Shown: piece by piece, positions 34,443 through 46,000 of the stretch
How the letters are laid out: each line of letters opens with the position of its first letter
Numbering within the stretch: position 1 is the first letter of the stretch
Assembly: GCA_008638375.1 (NCBI GenBank)
Contig: CM018051.1
Location: forward strand, 39,491,677-39,555,676
Direction of reading: 5' to 3'
DNA from: Nyssa sinensis
Taxonomy: Eukaryota; Streptophyta; Magnoliopsida; Cornales; Nyssaceae
Length of the DNA stretch: 64,000 bases
Program-made: the position numbers and the translations under genes
Notes under the pieces: generated by a model
Seen by the model: the letters and a program-made list of their open reading frames with translations, nothing else
The model's database searches: none
Told to the model about the DNA's origin: nothing

Positions 34443-35484
34443 GTTTAGGGTCAATAGATGAGAGGTGAAACTCTCAAACCAAGCCCTTGGGGCTTGCTTG
34501 GGACCATATATGGATTTATTGAGTTTACAAACATAGTAAGGGTAATTGGGGTCTATGAATCCTTAAGGTTGGCACATGTAAACTTCCTCTTTGAGGTGGC
34601 CATGGAGGAATGCATTTTTGACATCTAATTGCCTTAAAGGCCAGTTGAAGTGAGTTGCTAAGGCAAGCACAGTCCTCACAATTGTGTGTTTTACCACAGG
34701 GCTATAGGTTTCATCATAATCAAGACCTGCCTCTTGATGGTAGCCCTTGGCCACAAGTCTGGCTTTGTGTCTGGATATGCTGTAATTTGAATTTTGTTTA
34801 AGTTTGTACACCCACTTACATCCCACCACATTTTTGTTGGGGTGGAAGAGGTACTAGTGTCCAAGTGTGCTGTTGATGAAGAGCAGTGAACTTTTCAACC
34901 ATGGCTTTCCTCTAAGCTAAAAGTTTATTAACTGCAGTAAAGGACTAAGGCTCAGAATAAGAGTCTAAGGTGTTAGGAGAGGTGACTGCTGTGAAAGTCT
35001 TCTTTTTAGAGATGCCCAATTTAGATCTTGTCACCATTGGGTGTTGATTAATGTTAGTGGCAAGGTCTGAACTAGTGGCTGAGAGCTGAAAGGTTGGATG
35101 ATTGGTGGAATGCAGGTGAGTTATTGGTTGATTTTCTAGAGTTGAGCAATTAGGTATTGGGGCAGATGGAAAAGTGTCTGCAGGTGGAGTGCAGTTGAGT
35201 TGTTGTGAGAGAGCAGGGAGTGTTTGTGATAGTATGAGAGGAAAGGTTGTAGAGGTAAGGGGCTAAGGGACAAAAGGTTGTAGGGATGAATTTTGATCAG
35301 TAAAGGGAGCTTGGGAAGGAATGGAGCCTAGAAGTGAAGTTAAGGGTAGAAGCCAGGTTTGTAGATTATAAGTTGAGTTTGGGAGAAAATTAAGATGATG
35401 GAATGGATAGGTAGTTTCATCAAAGAGTACATGTCTGATGACATATATCTTGTTGGTGGAGTGGTTAAGGCAATAGAAGCCTTT

Positions 35485-36600
35485 TTAGTTAAGGGCATAG
35501 CCTAGGAAAGTACATTGTGTGGTTTTGGGTTGCATTTTGTTATGGGAATATGGTTTGAGGAGGGGGTAACAGGCACAACCAAAGGTCTTGAGGACTGTGT
35601 AATCAGGAGGAGAGTGAAGCAACTTCTCATAGGGAGAGAAATGGGATAGAACTCTTGTAGGCATTCTATTGATAAGATAGGTTGTTGTTGAGAATGCCAA
35701 GGTCCAATACTTGAGTGGTCGAGAGGCTCTAGACATTAGAGTAAGAACAGTTTCTAAAATATGTCGGTGCTTCCTCTCAGCAATACCATTTTGCTGAGGG
35801 GTGTGAGGACAGGACCTCTCATGATGGATGCCAGACTGAGTGAACAGCTGTGTGAGTTTTATTTTATTGTATTCCCCTCCCTTGTCAAATCTAAATGTCT
35901 TTATAATACTAGAAAATAAGTTTTCTACATAGGCCTTGAACTTGCAAAAGGTAATGAACAGATCAGATTTATGTTTTAATGGATAAAACCATGTAAATCT
36001 ACTGAAATCATCAACAAAGGACACATAGTATATAAAGCTGTCAAAGGAAGTGTGTGGGGCTGGCCCCCACAAGTCACTGTGAACTAGTTGTAATGGAGTA
36101 GTAGAGACTGTAGTGGAGAGAGGAAAAGGCAGTCTAGTCATCTTGCCAATGACGTAATGTTGGCAGAGTGGAGCAGAGTCTCTTGGAGCAGTAATTGAAG
36201 CAGATGAGAGAATTGACTGTAGTGTAGCTGTGGAGGGGTGGCCCAATCTATCATGCCATAGCATAGTTGATACATGTTTGCCTTAAGTATGCAATATGGG
36301 GGTTGTCTGAATACTTGTTCCTTTGTAGTGGACTGTGATTGGCATAGTGTTTATTGTAGTGCTGAAAATAAAGTTGTGTTTGTGCTGAGTGAACTGGATG
36401 TTTGGTGATGGAACTAGTTGGCAATGCATATAAGCCATGATTAGAGGGGCCCTGGAAGAGGAGCTGCTTGGTGGCTTTGTCCTATATTTGAAACATATCA
36501 TAATCAAATATAAATCTACAGTGTTTGTCCTTGCAAAACTGATGAACTAACAGTAGATTAGTAGCCATAGAAGGGACACAGAGAACATTGTTCAATCTGA
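35485..36600 (-). pseudogene. Cop-F GAG-pre-integrase and integrase
   Basis: Integrase inserts element DNA into the genome. GAG-pre-integrase shows MLWHDRLGHPSTATLQSIL. The core has the first Asp in VHSDLWGPAP, the second in FRFDKGGEY and the Glu in QNGIAERKHRH. In the HHCC region one Cys appears to be Tyr (CQHYVIGK), which would harm zinc binding. The 259-codon open stretch 35485-36264 is long but ends in a stop, and the region up to 36600 has stops. Sequence from 34850 to 35485 is decayed linker between integrase and RT. Confidence 0.88.
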
Positions 36601-36628
36601 AAGTGTGATCATTGGCTTGAATAGAGGA

Positions 36629-36977
36629 CTAACCAGAGTGTGATATGTCAAGGGCTTGACCATTGGCTACTGTGATATTGTCATCTCCTTGGTACTCAAT
36701 TGGAAAATTGAGATTGGCTAGATCAGTAGTAATGTGATTGGTATCTCCTATATCTGTGTACCAATAGTTTGGGTTGGTGAGGAAACTATCATATCCAATG
36801 TTGTAGGCTGCAGACATTGCAGTTAGTTGGGGAGATGGATGTTTCCCTTGGTATGAAAAATCCAATATGTGGTAGCAATCTAATGCACTGTGGCCATTTT
36901 TGTTGCAAATTTGACAAACAACAAGTTGTGAGTTGTTGGATCTTTGATTGGACTGTTGTGGCTGTTTTGTGGGAAAC
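36629..36977 (-). pseudogene. Cop-F protease and zinc knuckle
   Basis: The zinc knuckle CQICNKNGHSALDC lies at about 36875-36920. It is followed by the protease start, where the usual D-S-G-A-T reads D-I-G-D-T, so the active site is damaged. At 36977/36978 the coding sequence stops at the TG of Gy-G and resumes at 63450. Confidence 0.8.
36973..36977. repeat. Imperfect target duplication of Gy-G, left copy
   Basis: GAAAC here against AAAAC at 63450-63454. The single mismatch is a G/A transition. The Cop-F reading frame joins across the two sites, which supports them as the real insertion point. Confidence 0.8.
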
Positions 36978-38625
36978 TGTAAAGATCTAAAATTTTGGAA
37001 TATTTTTTTTTTATTATTTATTTAATTATTTGTTTGTTTATTTATTAATTAGATGTGTGTGTAATGGTGTGTTGTATGTGTGTATATATATATAATGCAT
37101 GTGTGTACATGTAATTAAATAATTATATATGTATACATATATATATATATGGATTTATATAGCAGCCGAAGCTGCTAGAAGAAGAGAGGGGCGGTAGAAA
37201 AAGAAAATGGGGAAAAGGAAAGGAAAGAAAAAAAAAAAAAAAAAAAGTGAGAGAGAGGAACAAGGAGAGAAGGGGAGACGTAAAGGAGGCTGGAAGAGAG
37301 ATTTGGCCGATTCTCTCTTTCTCACAAACACCTCCGTTCCCCGATCTGTGACGATCGCGGCTCCGGCCCCACCGCCACCCACGAACACACGGCCTCACGT
37401 CATTAAGCCACCATTATCTCCAACAAATACGGCACATCGCACCACCAATAGACCAGATCTGAGACTACAAGCCTCAGTCGCACCGTCGAATGCCAGATCT
37501 ATGGCGGAATGTCCAACCAGCTGACTATCGTTCCGATCAGATCGGCTCCCTCATCGATTCAGCAGCTTGTTGGGTTTGATCGTGGTCTGAGAAAAACGAG
37601 TTTCATAAAGCAGGGAATAGATCGGCGTTGGTGGCGTTGAGCCCGACGCTCCATTCTTGGTTGCGGGGATGGTGGCAGAGGCGGTCGATCTGGGGATGTT
37701 GTGATGTTGGGTCTTTGTTTGGGCGGCGGATTTTGAAGCAGCTTGGAATCGTGTGTGTGGGTGTTACGACCTTGTGGTTTGGAATCGCATATGGATGTTG
37801 TGGTTTTGTGGGGTTCCGCTGTTTCTGCCACTCTAGTTGAGGACGGAGAAGATGGTGGAGCAGCGGTAGAGTAGCGGCTGAACAATAGGTGTGTTGATCT
37901 AGTTGGGTGAACTCCAGGTGAACGGATGTACGACAGCAGCAGCAACGTTTTTACAGGAAGTATTTAGTCGTGGCTGCAGCCATTACACGGATGAGGATGG
38001 TTCGGAGAGATGGCCGTAGGAGCAGCTGCGATGGGGGTTCAGTGATGCTTCTGTTGGAGGAACTGATGTGGTTCTTGTGATGGATTGGAGAGTAGAATTA
38101 TAGGAAAAGAGAAAAGGGGAAGAAGTACGTACAGCAGGGACTATGTATACATATATGTGTGTGTGTTTGTTTATGCCGTAGAAGCAACAGCCATGGACTG
38201 ACCTTGATGAAATTGAGAGAAATGGAAGGGAAGATGGCACAGTAGTAGCGATGGCGTAGCAGGCCAGTGTGCATGTATTTATGTGTGTTGTTTATATTGG
38301 TTGGATTGGAAGATTTGATACGGCTGCTGTAATGAAATTGGAGAAGATTGGTTTAGTGATTTAGAATGGGTTCTTGAAGCACCAAGGTGTGAGCCGTTTC
38401 AATTTTTTTTTTCAGAAACTGGGCATGTGACAGATTTTTTTCGAATTTAACTTCATTGTTGGGAAAAAGGAAATTTTTGTGGCAGGCTATTTGGGGAATC
38501 GGTTATTGTTAGTTTAAGAAGGGCTCAAATCAGTTGGTTCTTAATTGGCTTAAACCTTTTAGCCGAACCAGGATCAGTTATTAAATGACAAGTTCAGTGT
38601 CGGCGGAATGTAGACCGCAACCAAA

Positions 38626-38630
38626 CAAGG
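38626..38630. repeat. Target site duplication of Tat-H, left copy
   Basis: CAAGG, repeated exactly at 50336-50340. The uninterrupted sequence is visible in the other LTR of Gy-G near 61896-61905. Confidence 0.96.
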
Positions 38631-38822
38631 TGATGTACCACAAACAGACACACCAATCACCTTGAGACACGTGTGCCCACGTAGTTAACAAATCTCGATC
38701 CTACAGAACTGATAATTCCGATCATACAAAACAGCCATAAGCCTTCAGGGCATTCTCATATACGTCTATCATACAGAGCCGATAAACTCGGTCATACAGA
38801 GCATCCACAGCCTGCAGGGCAT

Positions 38823-38860
<38 letters not shown>

Positions 38861-39359
38861 TTCAGAGCCGATAAATTCAGTCATACAGTGCAGGCAAAAC
38901 CTTCAAGGCATTCTCATGCGTATATCTTCCAAACCTTCTGTTCTGGGCAATATTTATTCGACACTTCATATGGTTCCGACCTTATGGTTTCCTTAAACAA
39001 CTGCCAAGCAGGGAATAAGGAAACAGTCTTCAACACGGAAACTACTATCTATGATTATCTCCATCTACGACTCAATGCTCCACAAGGTAACTGCAATCTC
39101 CGATGATCAAATCCCTATATTTATGGCGTCAAATCCTAATCAACTTAGGAGAGCCACGACTTATAAATTAAACCCTAGAGGTACGCTATATTTTTTATGC
39201 TCATTCTTTGGCTTTCAATACAGTCTTTCAATTCTTTTACTTACTTAAGCATCGGAGCGGCTACCGCCGGAGCCAATCCAGTGGTCCTCTGATCATCTTT
39301 CTGAGTGTTCTACAGGTCACGGAGTCCATACTTATTGCGAGCTGAAAAGTGCAGCATCA
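38631..39359 (+). repeat. Tat-H 5' LTR
   Basis: Starts TGATGTACCACAAACAGACA and ends GTGCAGCATCA. About 97 per cent identical by eye to the 3' LTR; many differences are C/T or G/A. It contains an AT microsatellite (38827-38858) and a direct repeat of a stretch with the core CATACAGAGCCGATAAA. Confidence 0.95.
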
Positions 39360-39361
39360 GT

Positions 39362-39380
39362 TTGGCGCCGTCTGTGGGAA
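39362..39380 (+). other. Tat-H primer binding site
   Basis: TGGCGCCGTCTGTGGGAAC, two bases after the LTR. This type is usual in Tat-lineage elements and differs from the Met-type sites of the other elements here. The priming tRNA is not assigned. Confidence 0.8.
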
Positions 39381-39436
39381 CGACTAATCTCCAAGTGCTC
39401 TATTCATAAACTCATCTCTTTCCTCACCGGAAAACT

Positions 39437-42400
39437 ATGGCACCAAATCTCCGACCGCGACAGAATACTCAGAGTTCACAAAACGCTCAACGTTAGCCGC
39501 CTGCTCCTCGCACAAAGGGGCCAGCGGCCCACCCTATGCGACAAGAGATCGAAGCAATAAAACGACATAATGAACTGGTGCAGGAGCAGTTGCTTGCCAT
39601 CACTAGAATGCTGGCAACACTCACGCAGAACCAAGCGGCGGGTTCTCCTAGCCCGCCGGTCAACTTCGTTGCGGGAACGCAACCTCCTGTTGCCACGGAG
39701 AATGAAGAACTTCATGCGCAGGCTCCAACTAACCAGCCTGGACACCCATCAGGTGTTGCTCGCGCTGGCCGAGATTCGCAGCCATCAACAGTTCCTGGCT
39801 GGGGAACGGCCGCCTTCGTTCCCGACGTCCATTATCGGAGCACTACTCGAGCCCCAACTCCAAGGGCCTCGGGAGCACACCCGGCACCATAGGAGCCTCA
39901 TCATGCAGCACCAATCCCTCTGGCTCGGAATCCTCCTCCGTCCGAAGGGCGTAATCAACCCTACTACCCTAAAGCCGAGGCTGTCAGGCAGGGTTCACAA
40001 AATGTCAGACTCAGAGACCCGCGGAGGGTAGAGGAAATTACCGAGTCGATGGATCGGACAGTTACCTTGAGAGGACCTCAGAACCCTCCAGAGCAAGACG
40101 AACTGGCCAGGCTGCTCGGAAGACTAGCCACCCTATTCACTCACGCCATCATGTTAGAAGAGAGGCCCAGAAAGTTCATGGTGCCCAAGTTCACCCTGTA
40201 CGATGGATCTGGAGATCCAAGAGATCATCTCTCTCATTACCAGCATACGATGGCCCTTCACGGAGCCTCTGATGCTTTTATGTGCCGAACGTTCATCACC
40301 AGCTTGAAGGGCACTGCTCTGAAATAGTTCCACAACCTCCCTCCAAACTCAGTTACCAGCTTCTACAAGCTCGGTAGACAGTTCTTGGACAGGTTTATGA
40401 CCAGCAGGAGGCTCAGAAGGGGGCCAGAATTCCTGCTGAACGTCAAGCAGACCAAGGAGGAATCCCTCCGTGCCTACATTGCGCGCTTCAATACCGAACT
40501 TACAGAGATCACTGACTGCAGCCCAAAGTTCCTTATAGCAGCCCTAACTGCTGGGCTTGCCCAAGGTGGGTTCAGAGACTCCTTGACCAAAAGCCCTCCA
40601 GCCGATATGGCGGCATTAATGGATCGGGCCAGAAAATACATCAACCTGGAAAAAGCCAACCGCACGTCCCAGAAGGGCAGAGATCAGATCCAGAGGGACA
40701 ATCCGAAGCGGGAGGACCACAAGAAGGAGGATCACAAAAGAGACTCCAACAAAAAGAGGGCCAGGAGCCCAGAGAAAAGAACAGCACCCAGAGTTGTGTA
40801 CAACTCCGGACCAAGGGAGTTCACCAACTTCACTCCTTTGAACACTACACCGAACCAGGTACTCCGGCAGATCCGAGATCGGGAAAACTTGAGGTGGCCA
40901 GAACCAATCAAAGGAGATCCCAGCCTGCGGGACCAAAGTAAGTATTGTAATTTCCATAAAGATCATGGGCATACAACTAACACATGCAGGACCCTCCGGT
41001 ATGAGATAGAGCAGCTCATAAATAAGGGACGTCTTCGGGAGTTCGTCAAGCCGGACGGAAGGCAGAACCCCCAAGAAGACAAGCCTTAGCAACGGCCGGA
41101 CCAGAGGCCCGAACAGAGGCAAGAGCAGAGGGAGGGACGAAACGAGCCTCAGAGGCAGAACAACCACGTCATCTACGTCCTCCATGCTGACTCCCCTGTC
41201 ACAGGAATGTCCAACAGGGCAAGAAAGAGATACGCTCGGGAAGCCAGAGCCGCCCCGAACGTATTACAGATCTCCAACATCGAAAAGAGGCTCAAGCCAG
41301 CACCGGAGATCCAATTCACCGAGCAAGATCTAGCAGGGGTACACTGCCCTCACAGTGATGCCCTTGTTATTACCCTCAGAATCGCCAACTTCGAGACCAG
41401 GAGAGTCCTGGTCGATACTGGCAGCTCCGTCAACATATTATTCTATGAGCCACTTAAACAGATGGGGATAGACCATGACGACGTCAAACCCACCACTGCT
41501 GTGATGGCAGCTTTTGATGGCAACCTCCGTACCCCTTTGGGGAGAGTCAACCTTCCTACCACTGTAGGAGAGGGCGAAGGGCAGAAGACCACCATCTCGG
41601 AGTACATGGTATTGAACATGAAATCTCCCTACAACGTCATAATCGGGAGACCCTGGTTGCATCAGATAGGAGCAGTCACTTCGACCCTCCATCAGTGCCT
41701 AAAGTACGTACACAACCAGAGCGTCCATTCGGTCAGAGGGTGTCAGCCAACCTCCCGAGAATGCCACGCTATTGCCCTCAAAGAGAAGGCTCCTAAATAG
41801 CAATTACAGTACACTCGGGATTGTGCAGATCCGGTTCTCACTCACTCTCCCGAGGTGGAAGATTGCCCATCCAGCATTGAAGAACCCCTGAGCCCAAGGG
41901 GACGAGATAGCCAAGCCAAACCTATTGGCGAGCCCATCAAAGTACTGGTCAATTCAGAAGCAGAGGGGCATTATTTGTACATCAGCCCAGACCTCACACA
42001 CACTGAGCAGGAAAAGATAGTCAGGTTCTTGAAAGATAACCTCTCTATCTTTGCATGGGAGACCAAAGACATGGAGGGAATAGATCCCAAACTTATAACT
42101 CACAAGCTGATGGTGGATCCGGATCACCCGCCAGTCAGACAAAAGAGAAGGCCGATCGCCCCTGAGCGGCATCGGATTATAAATGAAGAAGTCCAAAGGC
42201 TGCTAGATGCCAGGATGATTCGGGAAGTGTTCTATCCCGAGTGGCTAGCCAACACCGTGCTTGTCAAAAAGAAAAAGGGCAAGTGGAGAGTCTGCGTTGA
42301 TTATACAGACCTCAACAAGGCGTGCCCCAAGGACAGCTTTCCACTGCCAAGAATAGACCAACTGGTTGACGCCACTGCGGGGCATGAGCTTATGAGCTTC

Positions 42401-45142
42401 ATGGATGCCTACTCTGGATACAACCAGATCCAAATGTACCCTCTAGATCAAGAGAAGATTGCCTTCATAACCGAAAGAGGGCTCTACTGCTACAGAGTGA
42501 TGCCTTTCGGTTTGAAGAATGCTGGGGCCACTTATCAGCGATTGGTGAACAAGATGTTCAGCCCACTGCTCGGCAGCACCATGGAGGTATACATCGACGA
42601 CATGCTGGTAAAGAGTCTTCAGAAAGGCAGCCACCTCCAGCACTTAGCCCAGACCTTCGATATCCTCAGACAGCACAAGATGAAGCTCAACCCCTCGAAA
42701 TGCACCTTCGGAGTTACGAAGGGAAAATTCTTGGGATACATTGTCTCTCAGAGGGGTATCGAAGTAGATCCCACTCAGATCCAAGCTCTGATTGGGTTGA
42801 AGTCTCCAAAAACCAGGAAGGAAATTCAGGCATTGAATGGCAGAATTGCAGCACTGAGCAGATTTATCTCCAAATCCACTGACCGCTGCCTACCTTTCTT
42901 CAAAGCTCTGAAGGGCAGCAAAGCTTTGCAGTGGACGGAACAATGCGAAGAATCCTTTCAAGAACTAAAAGAGTATCTAGCCTCTCCAAAACTCCTGTCA
43001 AAACCAGTACAAGGAGAAAAGCTACTCTTATATCTTGCAGTTTCCGAAAACGCGGTCAGCTCCGCATTGATCAGATAGGACAGAGGAGTACAGAGGCCTA
43101 TTTTCTACGTCAGTAGGGCACTACTTGACACAGAGAAAAGATACCCAGAAGTAGAGAAACTGGCCTATACCTTGGTCATATCAGCTCGGAAGCTTCGACC
43201 TTATTTCCAAGCACATCCAATCGAGATCCCGACTGCCTATCCTCTGAAATCAATACTGAGGAAACCTGAGGTATCGGGAAGATTGGTGAAGTGGTCTGTG
43301 GAGCTAGGGGAGTTCGACATATCATATGTACCCCGAAACTCCATCAAAGGGCAGGCCTTAGCTGATTTCGTAGCCAAGTTCACCCCGGCGCTTCAGAACA
43401 GGGCACAACTCACCGAAACCTCGGGAACCTGGCTGCTTTACATCGATGGATCGTCAACCGATCAAGGTTCAGGGGTAGGCCTGGTACTACAGTCCCCTGA
43501 TGGGCTCACGTCAGAAACAACAGTCAGCTTGGGATTCAAAGCTTCTAACAACGAAGCCGAATATGAAGCCCTAATCTTAGGCATGAAACTTGCCATGGAA
43601 TGCGAGGCTTAGAACCTCGATGTCTTCTCTGATTCCCAACTGGTAGTGAGCTAGGTCTTGGGAGAATTTTCCATTAAAGATGACAGGATGCTCCGGTACT
43701 CCGAACTGGTAAACCACTTGAAGCATTCCTTCCAGACATTTACTATCCAGAAAATTGAGAGAAGTCAGAATTGCAGAGCAGATGCTCTGGCTAACATGGC
43801 CTCCCGCCTCAAGTCTGAGGCAAACTCCACAATAAAAATCTCCTTTCAGTCAGGACCCAGCATTGAGGAAGCCCAAGTTACTCAAATTGATGAACAGCCC
43901 CAGAACTGGATGACTCCAATCCTCCAGTACCTAAGATCCGGGCTCCTCCCAGAGGATAAAAACAAAGCCAGGAGAATCCGAATCAGAGCGGCTCGGTACC
44001 TGATCCTGAACAACAAGCTTTAAAGAAGGTCGTATTCTCAACCTCTGTTAAAATGCTTGGCTCCAGACGAGTCACAATATGTCTTGGCTGAAATACATGA
44101 GGGAATCTGCGAGAATCATAACGGGGGCAGAACTATAGCCCACCGAGCTCTATCACAGGGTTACTACTGGCCTGGCATGCTGAAACAGGCAAAGGAATAT
44201 GTTCGGAAGTGCGACAAATGCCAGAGATTTGCCCCGTACCAACATCAGCCTCATCACGAGCTTATCCCGATTCCTAGTCCTTAGCCCTTTGCTCAGTGGG
44301 GGATGGACATCGTAGGTCCATTGCCAAGGGCACCTCCAAACAGGAAATATCTCTTGGTGGCCATTGATTATTTCTCTAAATGGGCCGAAGCCGAACCTCT
44401 GACACATATCACAGAAAAGGAAGTTGAGAGCTTCACCTGGAAGAACATTGTATGCAGATTTGGCATACCACGTGTAATTATCTCCGACAACGGGACACAA
44501 TTCACTGGTAAAGGCTTCAAGGCATTCTGTGAAAGTCTTAACATTAGGCAACACTTTGCCTCTCCAGGCCATCCACAAGCAAATGGGCAAGCAAAGGTCA
44601 CCAACCGAACAATTCTTGACGGGTTAAAGAAAAGGTTGGAATAGGCCAAAGGGAAGTGGGCAGAAGAACTCCCTGGAGTTCTATGGGCCTACAAAACAAC
44701 CAGAAGAACTCCCACCTCTGAAACTCCCTTCTCACTAGCCTATGGAACAGAAGCAGTAATTCCGGTTGAGATCGGTATGCCAACCCTGAGGACTGAGGCC
44801 TTTGGGCAAGAATCCAATGATCAACAGCTGATGGAAAACTTGGATTTGCTCGAAGAGAGAAGGGATCAGGCCAGCATCAGGATGGAAGCCTATCAACAGA
44901 GAATGGTCAACAAATCCAAGGTAAGACTCAAGACAGTCAGCTTTCAAGTTGGAGACTTCGTCTTAAGAAGAGTCTTTCAAAACACCAAGGATCCCACCAT
45001 GGAAAAGTTGTCACCAAACTAGGAAGGCCCCTACAAAGTAACAAAGGTTGTTCAACCTACCACCTACTGGCTAGAAGACATGACTGGGAAACCTGTTCCT
45101 AGGCCATGGAACGTGGAACACTTGCGGAAGTATTATCAGTAG
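39437..45142 (+). pseudogene. Tat-H gag-pol polyprotein with 12 premature stops
   Basis: One frame of 1901 codons runs from ATG 39437 to TAG 45140 with no frameshift. Gag runs to about 41089, with a compact knuckle (CNFHKDHGHTTNTC, about 40957-40998). Protease has VDTGSSVNILF near 41410. RT (about 42100-42700) has WRVCVDYTDLNK, MPFGLKNAGATYQ and the intact YIDD. The first RNase H lies at 42880-43280, the second at 43430-43800 (YIDGSS, NNEAEYEAL, VFSDSQ). Integrase (44057-45140) has an HHCC finger and the first two Asp (GMDIVGP, SDNGTQF), but the catalytic Glu is Lys (ANGQAKVTN). Premature stops are TAG at 39494, 39890, 40325, 41087, 41798, 43076, 43610, 43652, 44282, 44642 and 45020, and TAA at 44021. 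Confidence 0.95.
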
Positions 45143-45171
45143 AAAGGTTCTCTTTTACTTCCATAAAATGT

Positions 45172-45600
45172 TCATCTATTAATGCACAGGCCTCCAGAGC
45201 CTGGTCCATAAATGTACAAGGCTTCGTACTTGGTCTATCTATTAATGCACAGGCCTCCAGAGCCTGGTCCATAAATGTACAAGTCTTCGTGCTTGGTCCA
45301 TCTTTAATGCACAGGCCTCCAAAGCCTGGTCCATAAATGTACAAGTCTTCGTACTTGGTCCATCTATTAATGCACAGGCCTCTAGAGCCTGGTCCATAAA
45401 TGTACAAGTCTTCGTACTTGGTCCATCTATTAATGCACAGGCCTCCAGAGCCTGGTCCATAAAATGTACAAGTCTCAGCACTTGGTCCATCTATTGAATG
45501 TACAGGTCATGAATACTTGATCCATTTTCTAAATACGCAGGTCTCCAGAGCCTGGACTACCCTAATGCACAGGCCTTCTAAGCCTCGTCCATCTTCAATT
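45172..45600 (+). repeat. Tat-H tandem repeat array (about 63-bp units)
   Basis: Five good copies of a 62-64-bp unit lie at 45172-45490, followed by degenerate ones. Each unit contains ATTAATGCACAGGCCTCCAG, then GCCTGGTCCATAAATGTAC. The core has a palindromic AGGCCTCCAGAGCCT stretch. The array lies just after pol; arrays in this position are known for Tat elements and can seed satellites. Confidence 0.93.
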
Positions 45601-46000
45601 AGCTGATTCTGTGATTCAGTCCAAAGACAGAAGTTCCAAACATCTACGAACTAAAGTTTCCTGGATCGGAACACCTCAAATCTGATATTTATGATATTTG
45701 GCTTAACTGTCAAACAAGCAACAAGTACCATAATACCGATCAAAAGTGAAGTACTTTGATTCAAGCATTTTTCTAAGTTTCTTTGATCTATTCTCAGAAC
45801 ACTCATATACCAGAACTACACAAGAAAATGTTTTACAGAAGAGCCCATTCAAATACAAAGAATACCGGATCTGAGAAGAAGGAACTCAATTTTATTAATG
45901 ATTCAGTTGATTTACATCAGTACAAAAAGACTGGAAACGAAACAAGTACGCCAAAGGCTACAACAAAAACACCATTACATAGGCTACTACAGAAAAGCCA
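45601..46000 (+). other. Tat-H non-coding spacer
   Basis: About 400 bp between the repeat array and the antisense genes. No gene or structure seen. Confidence 0.6.

Larger units (their letters stand above)
33042..34850 (-). pseudogene. Cop-F reverse transcriptase, split by a hAT-like element
   Basis: The N-terminal part (34451-34829) shows [30 protein letters not shown] and [12 protein letters not shown]. After the 820-bp insertion the second part (33042-33614) shows LYVDDIIV with the catalytic YVDD intact (33531-33542), then GPLHYFLGL and the ALQYLTFIRPDISF block. There are in-frame stops, for example near 33500 and 34562. Without the insertion this would be a full-length copia RT. Confidence 0.9.
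32259..36977 (-). mobile_element. Cop-F: Ty1/copia retrotransposon, 3' part
   Basis: Minus-strand element. From right to left: zinc knuckle, protease, integrase, RT, RNase H, polypurine tract and 3' LTR. Its gag continues at 63450 on the far side of Gy-G, which interrupts it. The full element exceeds this window on the right. Frameshifts and stops make it inactive. It also carries the hAT-like insertion at 33623-34442. Confidence 0.9.

Noticed and set aside
37207..37524. Lys-rich then Pro-rich frame near the start of the Gy-G LTR
   Set aside because: It is driven by a poly-A run and GC-rich leader sequence. In the other copy the frame is altered by microsatellite length.
37559..37945. 128-codon Pro-rich minus-strand frame in the Gy-G LTR, also open at 60830-61216
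   Set aside because: The two copies differ at about nine residues although the LTRs are very similar, so the differences are mostly amino-acid changing. There is no sign of purifying selection.
39570..40031. 153-codon plus frame within Tat-H gag
   Set aside because: A shadow of gag, which continues in another frame through the whole element.
39437..45142. Programmed TAG readthrough or a variant genetic code in Tat-H
   Set aside because: Stops fall throughout gag, RNase H and integrase, often where Gln or Trp is expected. The integrase Glu is also lost, so decay explains them better.
45099..45490. Open frames on both strands with repeated peptides such as MDQALEACAL
   Set aside because: They are translations of the 63-bp tandem array in Tat-H.
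45172..45600. CRISPR-like array
   Set aside because: The units are head-to-tail without unique spacers and lie in a plant retrotransposon.
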